64,000 bases of DNA from an uncultured Coriobacteriales bacterium (GTDB lineage Bacteria; Actinomycetota; Coriobacteriia; Coriobacteriales; UMGS124). The stretch lies in assembly GCA_934636245.1 (NCBI GenBank), contig CAKUAI010000002.1, positions 186,001 through 250,000 on the forward strand. Direction: 5' to 3'. Positions 44,580-53,307 of the stretch are shown piece by piece (the stretch's first letter is position 1; every line of letters starts with the position of its first letter). Position numbers and translations under genes: made by a program. The notes under the pieces were generated by a model. The model did not search any database, was not told where the DNA came from, and was given only the letters and a program-made list of their open reading frames with translations.

Positions 44580-46835
44580 GTGAGCGAAGAGAACAACGAC
44601 AAGAAGAAGGCCGGCAAGTCTGCGGACGCCGGCAAGCCCGACGCAAAGGGTGACAAGCGCGAGGAAGAACGTCGCGCGAAAATGAAGGAGCTCCTCAACC
44701 CCATCGACGGCACGGCTGACAAGAGCTCTGGCCCGCGCAAGCCCAACTGGCGCAGCATCCTGCTGTACGCGCTCATCCTCGTGGTTGTCGCGGTGGCCGT
44801 GGGCAGCGCCATGCAGCGCCAGGCCAACGAGAACACGGTGGAGCTCGCCACGAGCGAGTTCGTGAGCGCTGTCGAGGACGGCCAGGTCAGCGAGGCGACC
44901 TATGTCGCGATGACCTACACCATCAAGGGCGAGTACTGGCCCGAGGCCGACAAGATTGGCGACGAGAAGGCCCTGGTGCCCTTCACTTCTACCTACTTGG
45001 GCACTGACTCGCTGGCCGAGCTCATGGCTTCCCACCCCGAAGTCAAGTACGTGGCCGACGTCTCCACGACGCCCACCTGGGTCTCCCTGCTCACGAGCAT
45101 GCTGCCGATGCTCATCCTCATCGGCGTCATGGTGTACTTCATGAACAAGTTCTCCGACCCCACGGGCGGCGCCATGGGCTTCGGCAAGACGAAGGCCCAG
45201 ACGACCGACGCCACCCGCCCCAAGGTCTGTTTCGACGACGTCGCCGGTTGCGACGAGGCCATCGAGGAGCTCAAGGAGATCAAGGACTACCTCGACAACC
45301 CCGCGAAGTACCAGGACCTCGGCGCCAAGATCCCGCACGGCGTGCTGCTTGTGGGCCCTCCCGGCACCGGCAAGACGCTGCTCGCCAAGGCTGTGGCCGG
45401 CGAGGCCGGCGTGCCGTTCTTCCAGATCTCGGGCTCGGGCTTCGTCGAGATGTTCGTGGGCGTGGGCGCCTCCCGCGTGCGCGACCTGTTCGCCAAGGCC
45501 AAGGAGCAGGCTCCCTCCATCATCTTCATCGATGAGATCGACGCCGTGGGCCGCCAGCGCGGCACGGGCGTGGGCGGCGGCCACGACGAGCGCGAGCAGA
45601 CCCTGAACCAGCTGCTCGTCGAGATGGACGGCTTCGAGGAGCACCAGAGCGTCATCCTCATGGCCGCCACGAACCGCCCCGACGTCCTCGACCCGGCGCT
45701 TCTGCGCCCCGGTCGCTTCGACCGTCAGGTCACGGTGGACCGTCCCGACGTGAAGGGCCGCGAGGCGATCCTGGGCATCCACGCGCGCAACAAGCCCCTT
45801 TCCACCGACGTCGACCTTGCCCGCGTCGCTCAGCTCACGCCTGGTTTCTCCGGCGCCGACCTGGGCAACCTCATGAACGAGAGCGCCCTTCTCGCCGCCC
45901 GCCGCGGCCATGAGCGCATCGGCATGGACGAGATCACCGAGTCGATGGAGCGCTGCATCGCCGGCCCCGCGCGCAAGAGCCGCGTCATGACCGACACCGA
46001 GCGCAAGACCATCGCCTACCACGAGTCGGGCCACGCGCTTGTGGGCCACATGCTCGCCAACGCCGACCCGGTCAAGAAGATCAGCATCATCCCTCGTGGC
46101 CAGGCGCTGGGCTACACGCTCTCGATGCCCGACGAGGACCACTTCCTGCAGACGCGCAACTCCATGCTCGACAGCCTTGCCATGATGCTGGGCGGCCGCA
46201 CCGCCGAGGAGCTCTTCTGCGACGACATCACCACCGGCGCCTCCAACGACATCGAGCGCGCCACGAAGGTGGCCCGCAGCATGGTCGTGAGCTACGGCAT
46301 GTGCGAGGAGCTCGGCCCCCAGATGTACGGCGAGCCCAACCACGAGGTCTTCCTGGGCCGCGACATCGCTACGCAGGGCAACTACTCGCCCGAGACGGCG
46401 CACCGCATCGACCTCGAGGTCTCGCGCCTCATCAAGGAGGCCCACGAGCGCGCCCGCAAGGTGCTCTCTGACAACGCCGAGCAGATGCACCTCATGGCGA
46501 CCGTGCTGCTTGAGCGCGAGACGGTGGACGGTGACGCCTGCCAGGCGCTGCTCGACAACCGCTGGCAGGAGTACCTGGCCGGCGAGGCCGAGCAGAAGGC
46601 CAAGGTCGCCGCTGCCGACGCCGCCAAGACGGCCGAGGAGCGCGCCGCCAAGGAGGCCGAGAACCAGCTTCCCGAGGCTGAGTCCGTGGTGAAGGTGGAT
46701 TCCTGCGACGCCGAGGTGCGCACCAACGCCGATGGCTCCACCACCGTCGTCTACGACGGCCACGCCCAGACCCTGCCCCCTGTTGAGGGCGAGCCTGGCA
46801 AGGACGCCCAGGTTGAGGAGAAGAAGGCCGAGTAG
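44580..46835 (+). CDS. ftsH: ATP-dependent zinc metalloprotease FtsH
   Basis: Membrane AAA+ protease for quality control. The 751-residue protein has an unusually long charged cytoplasmic N-terminus (about 55 residues), transmembrane helices at about 58-78 and 165-185 around an extracytoplasmic domain, Walker A GPPGTGKT near 259, Walker B IIFIDEID, the second region of homology, and zinc motif HESGH at 481-485. The C-terminus is an acidic Ala/Glu-rich tail. GTG 44580 has AAGGAG upstream. Confidence 0.96.
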   Translation: MSEENNDKKKAGKSADAGKPDAKGDKREEERRAKMKELLNPIDGTADKSSGPRKPNWRSILLYALILVVVAVAVGSAMQRQANENTVELATSEFVSAVEDGQVSEATYVAMTYTIKGEYWPEADKIGDEKALVPFTSTYLGTDSLAELMASHPEVKYVADVSTTPTWVSLLTSMLPMLILIGVMVYFMNKFSDPTGGAMGFGKTKAQTTDATRPKVCFDDVAGCDEAIEELKEIKDYLDNPAKYQDLGAKIPHGVLLVGPPGTGKTLLAKAVAGEAGVPFFQISGSGFVEMFVGVGASRVRDLFAKAKEQAPSIIFIDEIDAVGRQRGTGVGGGHDEREQTLNQLLVEMDGFEEHQSVILMAATNRPDVLDPALLRPGRFDRQVTVDRPDVKGREAILGIHARNKPLSTDVDLARVAQLTPGFSGADLGNLMNESALLAARRGHERIGMDEITESMERCIAGPARKSRVMTDTERKTIAYHESGHALVGHMLANADPVKKISIIPRGQALGYTLSMPDEDHFLQTRNSMLDSLAMMLGGRTAEELFCDDITTGASNDIERATKVARSMVVSYGMCEELGPQMYGEPNHEVFLGRDIATQGNYSPETAHRIDLEVSRLIKEAHERARKVLSDNAEQMHLMATVLLERETVDGDACQALLDNRWQEYLAGEAEQKAKVAAADAAKTAEERAAKEAENQLPEAESVVKVDSCDAEVRTNADGSTTVVYDGHAQTLPPVEGEPGKDAQVEEKKAE

Positions 46836-46895
46836 GCCTGGCTTTCCAGCGCAGGCACGACATACCTGCGCAAGCACATATGCGCTTCCAAGAAG

Positions 46896-46935
46896 AAGGG
46901 GCGGCCCGTCGTGAGCATGGCGGGCCGCCCCTTTT
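46896..46935 (+). terminator. Terminator after ftsH
   Basis: AAGGGGCGGCCC pairs with GGGCCGCCCCTT around a loop of about 12 nt, followed by TTTT, 60 nt after the ftsH stop. Confidence 0.9.
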
Positions 46936-47016
46936 GCGTAAGTCGGGATATGGTTGGCGCGTGTGGGTTGGGATTGGGCAGGGGAGGCGAGAGAGCGCAG
47001 ACGAGTGTGAGTGCCT

Positions 47017-47112
47017 AGACGATGATTACGTCTGATTGGCCTTGCCGAACACGGCTTCTACATGCGGTACTGCAATGGTGAAGTGCCGCACGGCCCGCTT
47101 GTCCATCGGTCT
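47017..47112. repeat. Palindromic element, family 2, copy 1 (between ftsH and menA)
   Basis: A 96 bp element starting AGACGATGATTA and ending CCATCGGTCT, with the conserved core GCAATGGTGAAGTGC flanked by pairing arms GCGGTAC/GTGCCGC. It ends 1 bp from the menA stop codon. A second copy lies at 63231-63324; the arms differ but remain pairable, with G-U pairs. Confidence 0.7.
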
Positions 47113-47113
47113 C

Positions 47114-48073
47114 CTAGCCGATGAGCACCGCGATCAGCCACACGACGGCAACCACAACGGTGCCTTTGCTCGTGGGGGCCATGAGGCAGTCGAACTTCTC
47201 GTGGTCGGGCATGGTCCACATGACGGCGACCACGCGCGCCCAGCTCATGAAGGAGACCGTGACGATGAAGAAGGGCAGGAAGCTCCTGATGCCCAGCATG
47301 CCCAGGCTCGCGAGGAAGAGAATGGCGCCGCCGGCGAGAAGCGCCGTCTCATACGTGCGCATCTTGGGGTCGCCGAGCATGTTGGCCACGGTGCGCTTGC
47401 CCTTGGCGGCGTCGCGCTTGGCGTCGCGCATGTTGTTCACGTTCATGACGGCCATGACGGGAAGCCCCAGCGCGATGCCGGCAACAAGGCTTACAAGCGT
47501 GAATTCATGCAGGTAAAGGAAGGTGCCGCCCACCACAGCCACAACACCGAAGAAAAGAAAGCTCATGAAGTCGCCCAGGCCGATGTAGCCGTAGGGGTGC
47601 TTGCCGATGGTGTAGCAGATGGCGGCGGCGATGCATGCCACGCCGAGCACCACGAACACGGCGATGGCGGTCCAGCTCGACCCCGTCATGGCGGGGCCAC
47701 CGGAGAAGGCGACGAGGATGAGGGCCACGCCGACGGCGAAGGTGAGCACGCACGTGCCGACAAGGGCCATCTTCATCTGCTTCATCGTGATGACGCCGCG
47801 CTGGAGCCCGCGCTTGGGGCCCACGCGGGTCTCGTCGTCCAAGCCGTGGGAGAGGTCGCCGTAGTCGTCGGCGAAGTTGGCGATAATCTGCAAAAGGATG
47901 CTCGTGACGAACATGAGCACGAGGACCTCGATGCGGAACTGGTCGGCTGCCGCGGCGATGCCTGCGGCTACGACCGACCCTGCCGCCGCTAGGGGCAGCG
48001 TGCGCGGACGCATTGCCTCAATCCATGCAGCGCGCACCTGCTGCTCGTTGTCAGTGCCTGTAGCCTCGCTCAT
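47114..48073 (-). CDS. menA: 1,4-dihydroxy-2-naphthoate polyprenyltransferase
   Basis: Membrane UbiA-family prenyltransferase making demethylmenaquinone. The 319-residue protein has eight to nine hydrophobic helices, the first Asp-rich motif NFADDYGDLSHGLD near residue 65, and a second polar loop NVNNMRDAKRDAAKGKRT near 215. AGGAGCACAGC precedes ATG 48073. Its presence implies menaquinone-dependent anaerobic electron transport, relevant to the Gx-ApbE-NusG_II genes near the right end. It stands alone between convergent ftsH and divergent nrdD. Confidence 0.93.
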   Translation of the reverse strand: MSEATGTDNEQQVRAAWIEAMRPRTLPLAAAGSVVAAGIAAAADQFRIEVLVLMFVTSILLQIIANFADDYGDLSHGLDDETRVGPKRGLQRGVITMKQMKMALVGTCVLTFAVGVALILVAFSGGPAMTGSSWTAIAVFVVLGVACIAAAICYTIGKHPYGYIGLGDFMSFLFFGVVAVVGGTFLYLHEFTLVSLVAGIALGLPVMAVMNVNNMRDAKRDAAKGKRTVANMLGDPKMRTYETALLAGGAILFLASLGMLGIRSFLPFFIVTVSFMSWARVVAVMWTMPDHEKFDCLMAPTSKGTVVVAVVWLIAVLIG

Positions 48074-48423
48074 GCTGTGCTCCTGAATGTCTCGTACAAC
48101 TACATATGGTGTTCAAGTATGACCCCAGGCGCCGCCCAGGTTGTGGAGAAAGCCTGCCGCTCGCCGACTTGGGGCTTCGGGCAAGGCGCGGACGGCGGAC
48201 CCATCGCCATGCGGTCAAAGTCCCAGCACAGTCGCCTATTCTGCCAACGGCGCGCCTTTTTTGCCCGCAAGCCCTTGACTCGTTGACCTGCTTGTTCGCG
48301 AGAACCATACATATAGTCAATCGTATGTTTATAAACACAACATCATGTGGTGGCCCTTCTTGTCCGGAACAAAGGCTATCATTGCTCACGCAAGCTATGA
48401 CAGTGAAAGGTTGGTGCACTCCC
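48074..48423. other. Divergent region between menA and nrdD
   Basis: 350 bp. The right third contains the NrdR boxes and a possible promoter (TTGACC 48283-48288, CATACA 48306-48311, 17 bp). In 48086-48282 nothing convincing is seen; small open frames on both strands lack SD sequences. Confidence 0.5.
48304..48350 (+). promoter_or_regulatory. Paired NrdR boxes upstream of nrdD
   Basis: Two imperfect matches to the 16 bp NrdR box, ACCATACATATAGTCA (48304-48319, 11 of 16) and ACACAACATCATGTGG (48335-48350, 12 of 16), are 31 bp apart start to start, i.e. three helical turns, the known arrangement for NrdR repression of ribonucleotide reductase genes. The first overlaps the presumed -10. Confidence 0.6.
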
Positions 48424-50646
48424 ATGAAGATTCTGAAGCGCAACGGCTCGGAGGAGACGTTCGACGTAACTAAGATTGTCAACGCCATCGCCAAGGCCAA
48501 CGCCGTCGTTGAAGAGGACCACAGGCTTCCCGCCTTCATGGTGCGTCGCATCGCCGACAAGGTGGAGGACGCTTGCGCCACTTGCGGCCACACGGTGTCG
48601 GTCGAAGAGGTGCAGGACATGGTGGAGGACCAGATCATGGCCGCCGAGGCCTTCGAGGTCGCCCGCCACTACATCACCTACCGCTACGTGCAGAACATCA
48701 AGCGTACGCGCAACACCACCGACGACAAGATCCTGTCGCTTATCGAGTGCAACAACGAGGAGGTCATGCAGGAGAACTCCAACAAGAACCCCACCGTGAA
48801 CTCCGTGCAGCGCGACTACATGGCCGGCGAGGTCTCCAAGGACCTGACGCGCCGCATGCTGCTGCCCGAGGACGTGGTGAAGGCTCACGAGGAGGGTATC
48901 ATCCACTTCCATGACTCCGACTACTTTGCCCAGCACATCCACAACTGCGACCTGGTGAACCTGGAGGACATGCTGCAGAACGGCACGGTCATCTCCGGCA
49001 CGCTCATCGAGCGCCCGCACAGCTTCTCCACCGCCTGCAACATCGCCACGCAGATCATCGCCCAGGTCGCTTCCTCCCAGTACGGCGGCCAGTCCATCTC
49101 GCTTACCCACCTCGCCCCCTTCGTCGACGTGAGCCGTCAGAAGATCGCCCGCGACGCCAAGGCCGAGATGGAGGAGCTCGGCGTGGAGGTCTCCGCCGAG
49201 AAGCTCCAGGAGGTTGTGGAGAAGCGCCTGCGCGAGGAGGTCAAGCGCGGCGTGCAGACCATCCAGTACCAGGTCGTCACGCTCATGACCACCAACGGCC
49301 AGGCTCCCTTCATCACCGTGTTCATGTACCTCAACGAGGCTCGCAACGAGCGCGAGAAGCTCGACCTCGCCATGATCGTTGAGGAGATGCTGCGTCAGCG
49401 CTACGAGGGCGTAAAGAACGAGGCCGGCGTGTGGATCACTCCTGCCTTCCCCAAGCTCATCTACGTGCTCGAGGACGACAACATCGAGGAGGGCCAGCCC
49501 TTCTTCTACCTCACCCAGATGGCCGCCAAGTGTACCGCCAAGCGCATGGTGCCCGACTACATCTCCGAGAAGAAGATGAAGGAGCTCAAGCTTTCCAAGG
49601 GCGAGAAGCCCGGCGAGGGCGATTGCTACACCTGCATGGGCTGCCGCAGCTTCCTGACGCCCGACCGCAGCGGCAACGGCTTCAACAACGTGGCCAACGC
49701 CGGCAACTACGACCCCACGAAGCCCAAGTACTACGGCCGCTTCAACCAGGGCGTCGTTACCATCAACCTGCCCGACGTGGCGCTTTCCAGCGGCGGCGAC
49801 ATGAACAAGTTCTGGGCTGTCTTCGATGAGCGCCTCGATTTGTGCTATCGCGCGCTCATGTGCCGCCACAAGCGCCTCAAGGGCACGCTTTCCGATGCTG
49901 CCCCCATCCTGTGGCAGTACGGCGCCCTTGCCCGTCTCAAGAAGGGCGAGCCCATCGACAAGCTGCTCGTGGGCGGCTACTCCACGATCTCGCTGGGCTA
50001 CGCGGGCCTGTACGAGTGCGTGAAGTACATGACCGGCAAGTCGCACACCGACGCCGAGGCCACGCCGTTCGCTCTCGAGGTCATGCAGCACATGAACGAC
50101 AAGTGCAACGAGTGGAAGGCCGCCACCGACATCGACTTCTCGCTGTACGGTACGCCGCTCGAGTCCACGACCTACAAGTTCGCCAAGGCCCTGCAGCGCC
50201 GCTTCGGCGTCATCGAGGGCATCACGGACAAGGGTTACATCACCAACAGCTACCACGTCCACGTGAGCGAGCAGATCGACGCCTTCACGAAGCTCAAGTT
50301 CGAGAGCGAGTTCCAGCGCCTGTCGCCGGGCGGTGCCATCAGCTACGTCGAGGTGCCCAACATGCAGGACAACCTCGAGGCCGTCATCGCCGTGCTGCGC
50401 TACATCTACGACAACATCATGTACGCCGAGCTCAACACCAAGAGCGACTACTGCCAGGAGTGCGGCTACGACGGCGAGATCCAGATTGTCGAGGACGACG
50501 GCAAGCTCGTGTGGGAGTGCCCCAAGTGCGGCAACCGCGACCAGGCAAAGCTCAACGTCGCCCGCCGTACCTGCGGCTACATCGGCACCCAGTTCTGGAA
50601 CCAGGGCCGCACCGAGGAGATCAAGGACAGGGTGCTTCACCTGTAA
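48424..50646 (+). CDS. nrdD: Anaerobic ribonucleoside-triphosphate reductase
   Basis: Makes dNTPs without oxygen using a glycyl radical. The 740-residue protein has an N-terminal ATP-cone (MKILKRNGSEETFDVTKI), the reductase barrel, a C-terminal zinc site (CQECGY ... CPKCG) and the glycyl radical loop RRTCGYIGTQFWNQGR near residue 720. ATG 48424 is chosen because homology starts there; the frame extends upstream to 48106 through the NrdR boxes and is not coding. It works with the nrdG activase downstream. Confidence 0.96.
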   Translation: MKILKRNGSEETFDVTKIVNAIAKANAVVEEDHRLPAFMVRRIADKVEDACATCGHTVSVEEVQDMVEDQIMAAEAFEVARHYITYRYVQNIKRTRNTTDDKILSLIECNNEEVMQENSNKNPTVNSVQRDYMAGEVSKDLTRRMLLPEDVVKAHEEGIIHFHDSDYFAQHIHNCDLVNLEDMLQNGTVISGTLIERPHSFSTACNIATQIIAQVASSQYGGQSISLTHLAPFVDVSRQKIARDAKAEMEELGVEVSAEKLQEVVEKRLREEVKRGVQTIQYQVVTLMTTNGQAPFITVFMYLNEARNEREKLDLAMIVEEMLRQRYEGVKNEAGVWITPAFPKLIYVLEDDNIEEGQPFFYLTQMAAKCTAKRMVPDYISEKKMKELKLSKGEKPGEGDCYTCMGCRSFLTPDRSGNGFNNVANAGNYDPTKPKYYGRFNQGVVTINLPDVALSSGGDMNKFWAVFDERLDLCYRALMCRHKRLKGTLSDAAPILWQYGALARLKKGEPIDKLLVGGYSTISLGYAGLYECVKYMTGKSHTDAEATPFALEVMQHMNDKCNEWKAATDIDFSLYGTPLESTTYKFAKALQRRFGVIEGITDKGYITNSYHVHVSEQIDAFTKLKFESEFQRLSPGGAISYVEVPNMQDNLEAVIAVLRYIYDNIMYAELNTKSDYCQECGYDGEIQIVEDDGKLVWECPKCGNRDQAKLNVARRTCGYIGTQFWNQGRTEEIKDRVLHL

Positions 50647-50698
50647 GCGCTCCCGTGGGGGCCGGGGTCTTTGTCCTGTGCTCAAACAGTCCTCGTAC

Positions 50699-50764
50699 CG
50701 AGGGCTTGGGGTCAATTGCGCTTATGCATGCAAGCATGCAACGCGCCCTTGAACCCAAGCCCTC
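50699..50764. repeat. Long hairpin downstream of nrdD
   Basis: GAGGGCTTGGGGTCAA pairs with TTGAACCCAAGCCCTC (one mismatch in 16), loop about 34 nt containing GCATGCAAGCATGC. No T-run follows. Confidence 0.8.
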
Positions 50765-50861
50765 ACTGCGGAACTGCGCCAGAACAAAGCCCCGGCCCCT
50801 TGCGCGCTTCCCGGCGAAAACAGCGAAGCGCGAAAACCCCGGCAGCCCACGGGCACCGGCG

Positions 50862-50996
50862 GGTGCCCGCGAATGTGGTGAGCCCCAAAAGCCCGCACGA
50901 TCGGCAGGTGCCCGCGAATGTGGTGAGCCCCAAAAGCCGCGCTGCCTGCTGGATGCTCGCAAGTGAGTAGCCCCCAACGCCCTCAAGCAACCTGCT
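50862..50996. repeat. 45 bp tandem repeat, two good and one decayed copy
   Basis: A 32 bp block beginning GGTGCCCGCGAATGTGGTGA is identical at 50862-50893 and 50907-50938. A degenerate third unit starts at about 50952 (GATGCTCGCAAGTGAGTAG), keeping the 45 bp period. CTGCTGGATG also repeats at this period (50946, 50991). Confidence 0.8.
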
Positions 50997-51120
50997 GGAT
51001 GTGTTTCGTAGTCAGCAAGCGCAGGCGGTGGGTAAGGTTCTGGCGCAGTTCCGCAGCCGCGAAGCGGCGAGGACTGTTTGAGCACAGAACCTTACCCGCC
51101 GCCCCGAGAAAGGCCCCCGT

Positions 51121-51711
51121 ATGAACTACGCCAACATCAAGTATTGCGACATCGCCAATGGCCCCGGCGTGCGCACGACGCTCTTTGTCTCGGGGTGCCG
51201 GGTGCATTGCCCGGGGTGCTTCAACGAGGTGGCGTGGGACTTTTGCTCGGGTGAGGCGTTCGATGACGCGGTGGCGCAGCGCATCTGGGACAGTCTGGAG
51301 GCGCCATGGGTGGAAGGCATCACGGTGCTGGGAGGGGAGCCCTTCGAGCCTGAAAACCAGGCGGCGCTGCGGCCGTTTCTTGAGGAGACGCGCCGTCGCT
51401 TCCCTGCCAAGAGCATCTGGTGCTTCACGGGATACCTGCTTGACCGCGACATCCTGCCCGTGGGTGGTCGCAAGCGCACGTCTGATACCGACGGCATGCT
51501 CGCATGCCTCGACGTGCTGGTAGACGGCCCTTTCCTGCAGGCCGAGTATGACATCTCCCTACGCTTCCGCGGCTCTGCCAACCAGCGCATCATCGACGTG
51601 CCTGCCACCGTCGCTGCCTATCAAGCGGCTCTCTCCCACAACGAAGACCCCTCCGCTTTCTCACCTGTCATCTGGCACGATCAGAAGCTCTACGAGACCC
51701 GCGGGTTGTAG
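51121..51711 (+). CDS. nrdG: Anaerobic ribonucleotide reductase activating protein (radical SAM)
   Basis: Generates the glycyl radical on NrdD. The 196-residue radical SAM enzyme has the CxxxCxxC cluster motif CRVHCPGC near residue 27, preceded by GPGVRTTLFVSG, and LGGEPFEPEN near 72. GAGAAAGG lies upstream of ATG 51121. Although 474 bp from nrdD, it is its functional partner. Confidence 0.94.
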   Translation: MNYANIKYCDIANGPGVRTTLFVSGCRVHCPGCFNEVAWDFCSGEAFDDAVAQRIWDSLEAPWVEGITVLGGEPFEPENQAALRPFLEETRRRFPAKSIWCFTGYLLDRDILPVGGRKRTSDTDGMLACLDVLVDGPFLQAEYDISLRFRGSANQRIIDVPATVAAYQAALSHNEDPSAFSPVIWHDQKLYETRGL

Positions 51712-51737
51712 TCGCACAACGCCTCGGCGCTGATCAA

Positions 51738-51827
51738 TTAACTCGGTTTCATCCGACTCGGGTAAAACCGAGTTAAAACTTGAATATGGCAGCTCTTCTC
51801 TTATACTTAACTCGGACAAAACCGAGT
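51738..51827 (+). promoter_or_regulatory. Promoter with flanking ACTCGG operator palindromes upstream of the DUF234 ATPase gene
   Basis: TTAACTCGGTTT (51738-51749) pairs perfectly with AAACCGAGTTAA (51765-51776). Downstream are TTGAAT (51780-51785) and TATACT (51802-51807), 16 bp apart, followed by a second ACTCGG ... ACCGAGT palindrome (51810-51827). Six ACTCGG/CCGAG motifs occur in about 100 bp. Confidence 0.65.
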
Positions 51828-51843
51828 CGGAAGGAACCGAGCT

Positions 51844-53229
51844 ATGGAGTTCATCGGACGCGAAGCGGAGAGAAAGAGGTTCAAGCGCCTGTTCTGCCAG
51901 GATGAGCAGGGGGTTGCGCTTGTGTATGGGCGCCGACGTGTGGGCAAAAGCGAGCTCATCAAACAGTGCATGCGTGAAAATGACACGCACGGTATTTACT
52001 ACGAGTGCAAACAGACGTCGGAAGCCAACAACGTCGAGAGCCTGGCGGCGCTTGTGTCGGAGTGCTTTGGGTACCCGCCCTTGGCGTTCTCGGGCATTGA
52101 GGATGTGCTCAAGTTTGTGTTCGAGCAGGCCAAAGGGCGCAGCCTCGTTTTAGTGCTCGACGAATATCCTTACTTGCGAAAGACGATTACCGGGCTCGAT
52201 AGCATCCTACAGTCGCTTATTGACTGCAATAAGGATGACTCGCATCTCAAGCTTGTCCTCTGTGGCTCGTTCATCGATGTCATGAAGTCGCTGCTTGAGG
52301 CCCAAAACCCGTTGTATGGGCGCGTTGATGTGACGATTGACCTCAAGCCGATGGACTACTATGACTCGGCTCGCTTCTATCCGTCGTTCTCCAATGAGGA
52401 CAAGGTACGGCTCTTCAGCGTGTTCGGCGGCATTCCGTATTACAACTGCCTGATAGACCAGAGGCTGACGGTCAAAGAGAACTTGCTGGAACTCATTGTT
52501 GAGCCTGGTGCGAGACTTGAGAACGAGGTGCCCATGTACCTCGGTATGGAAATTGCCAAGATAGCCAATGCAAACGAGGTCTTTGGGGCGTTGGCTCAAG
52601 GGTACTCAAGGTATAAAGACATTTTTGACCAGTCGCACGTCTCAAGTGGCCCCGCGATGGTCGACGTGCTCGATAAGTTGACGCGGATGGAGCTAGTGCA
52701 AAAACAGGCTCCCATCAACGACCCTGAGAACAAGCGGCGCTCGAGTTATCGAATCGTGGACGGCCTGGCGTCGTTTTACTATCGGTACGTGTTCCGCTAT
52801 GCCTCACAGCGCAGCTTTATGGATACTGAGACGTTCTATGCGCGGTATATTGAGGATGATCTTGAAACGCGCTATGTCCCTCATGCTTTCGAGGACATAT
52901 GTCGCCAGTATCTCATCCGACAAAACAAGACCGGCAGGCTGCCTGAGGCGTTCGATCTCATCGGCAGGTATTCCTACGACGATCCGGTGCACAAGCGCAA
53001 CGGCGAGTTCGATGTCGTGACGCATGATCCGAATGGATACGCCTTCTACGAGGCAAAGTTCCGTACGACTCCTGTCACAGCGTCCATGATTGCCGAAGAA
53101 ATCGCCCAGGTGCAGGCAACGGGTCTCGACTGTTATAAATACGGTTTCTTTTCACGCTCGGGATTTGCGGCTCAGGCTGATGAGCGGACCATCCTTATTG
53201 ATCTCAAGGAGATGTACGAGGGGATATAG
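51844..53229 (+). CDS. Archaeal-type ATPase with C-terminal DUF234 domain
   Basis: 461 residues. N-terminal AAA-type ATPase with FIGREAERKRF, Walker A YGRRRVGKSEL near residue 30 and Walker B LVLVLDEYPYL near 100. A winged-helix-like middle (MVDVLDKLTRMELVQ) precedes a C-terminal DUF234/PD-(D/E)XK-like domain with GEFDVVTHD and YAFYEAKF (D...ExK pattern). Such genes are widespread, patchy and mostly uncharacterised, and are suspected of roles in defence or genome conflict. AAGGA 9 nt before ATG 51844. The operator array upstream suggests autoregulation. Confidence 0.88.
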   Translation: MEFIGREAERKRFKRLFCQDEQGVALVYGRRRVGKSELIKQCMRENDTHGIYYECKQTSEANNVESLAALVSECFGYPPLAFSGIEDVLKFVFEQAKGRSLVLVLDEYPYLRKTITGLDSILQSLIDCNKDDSHLKLVLCGSFIDVMKSLLEAQNPLYGRVDVTIDLKPMDYYDSARFYPSFSNEDKVRLFSVFGGIPYYNCLIDQRLTVKENLLELIVEPGARLENEVPMYLGMEIAKIANANEVFGALAQGYSRYKDIFDQSHVSSGPAMVDVLDKLTRMELVQKQAPINDPENKRRSSYRIVDGLASFYYRYVFRYASQRSFMDTETFYARYIEDDLETRYVPHAFEDICRQYLIRQNKTGRLPEAFDLIGRYSYDDPVHKRNGEFDVVTHDPNGYAFYEAKFRTTPVTASMIAEEIAQVQATGLDCYKYGFFSRSGFAAQADERTILIDLKEMYEGI

Positions 53230-53256
53230 GAACTTCCGTTTGACAGAATTTTGATT

Positions 53257-53292
53257 GAGCAGGATGCCCTCCTCGGAGGACATCCTGCTTTT
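53257..53292 (+). terminator. Terminator after the DUF234 ATPase gene
   Basis: GCAGGATG-CCTCC pairs with GGAGG-CATCCTGC (two mismatched internal bases) followed by TTTTC. It separates the convergent ATPase and MATE genes. Confidence 0.85.
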
Positions 53293-53307
53293 CTCTGTAA
53301 CTCACAG

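Larger units (their letters stand above)
50676..51087. repeat. Nested inverted repeats bracketing the nrdD-nrdG gap
   Basis: CTGTGCTCAAACAGTCCTCG at 50676-50695 is the exact reverse complement of 51068-51087, and CTGCGGAACTGCGCCAGAAC at 50766-50785 is the exact reverse complement of 51037-51056. The order is symmetric (outer, inner, inner', outer'). Confidence 0.85.
50647..51120. other. Repeat-rich region between nrdD and nrdG
   Basis: 474 bp without a credible gene but with layered symmetry: a 66 bp hairpin (50699-50764), two nested long inverted repeats (50676-50695/51068-51087 and 50766-50785/51037-51056), and a 45 bp tandem repeat inside. Open frames here merely translate the repeats. 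Confidence 0.75.

Noticed and set aside
3025..46877. Many antisense frames of 300 to 1000 codons (for example opposite argG, argH, SecA and FtsH)
   Set aside because: High-GC coding sequence leaves long open shadow frames; their translations are low-complexity Val/Leu/Ala/Gly/His-rich, and the sense genes are unequivocal.
48106..48423. 106-codon upstream extension of nrdD
   Set aside because: Not homologous to NrdD; it runs through the promoter and NrdR boxes. ATG 48424 begins the ATP-cone.
50621..51085. Minus-strand 154-codon frame with GFWGSPHSRAPA repeats
   Set aside because: The peptide repeat merely translates the 45 bp DNA repeat; several frames stay open through it and none has an SD.
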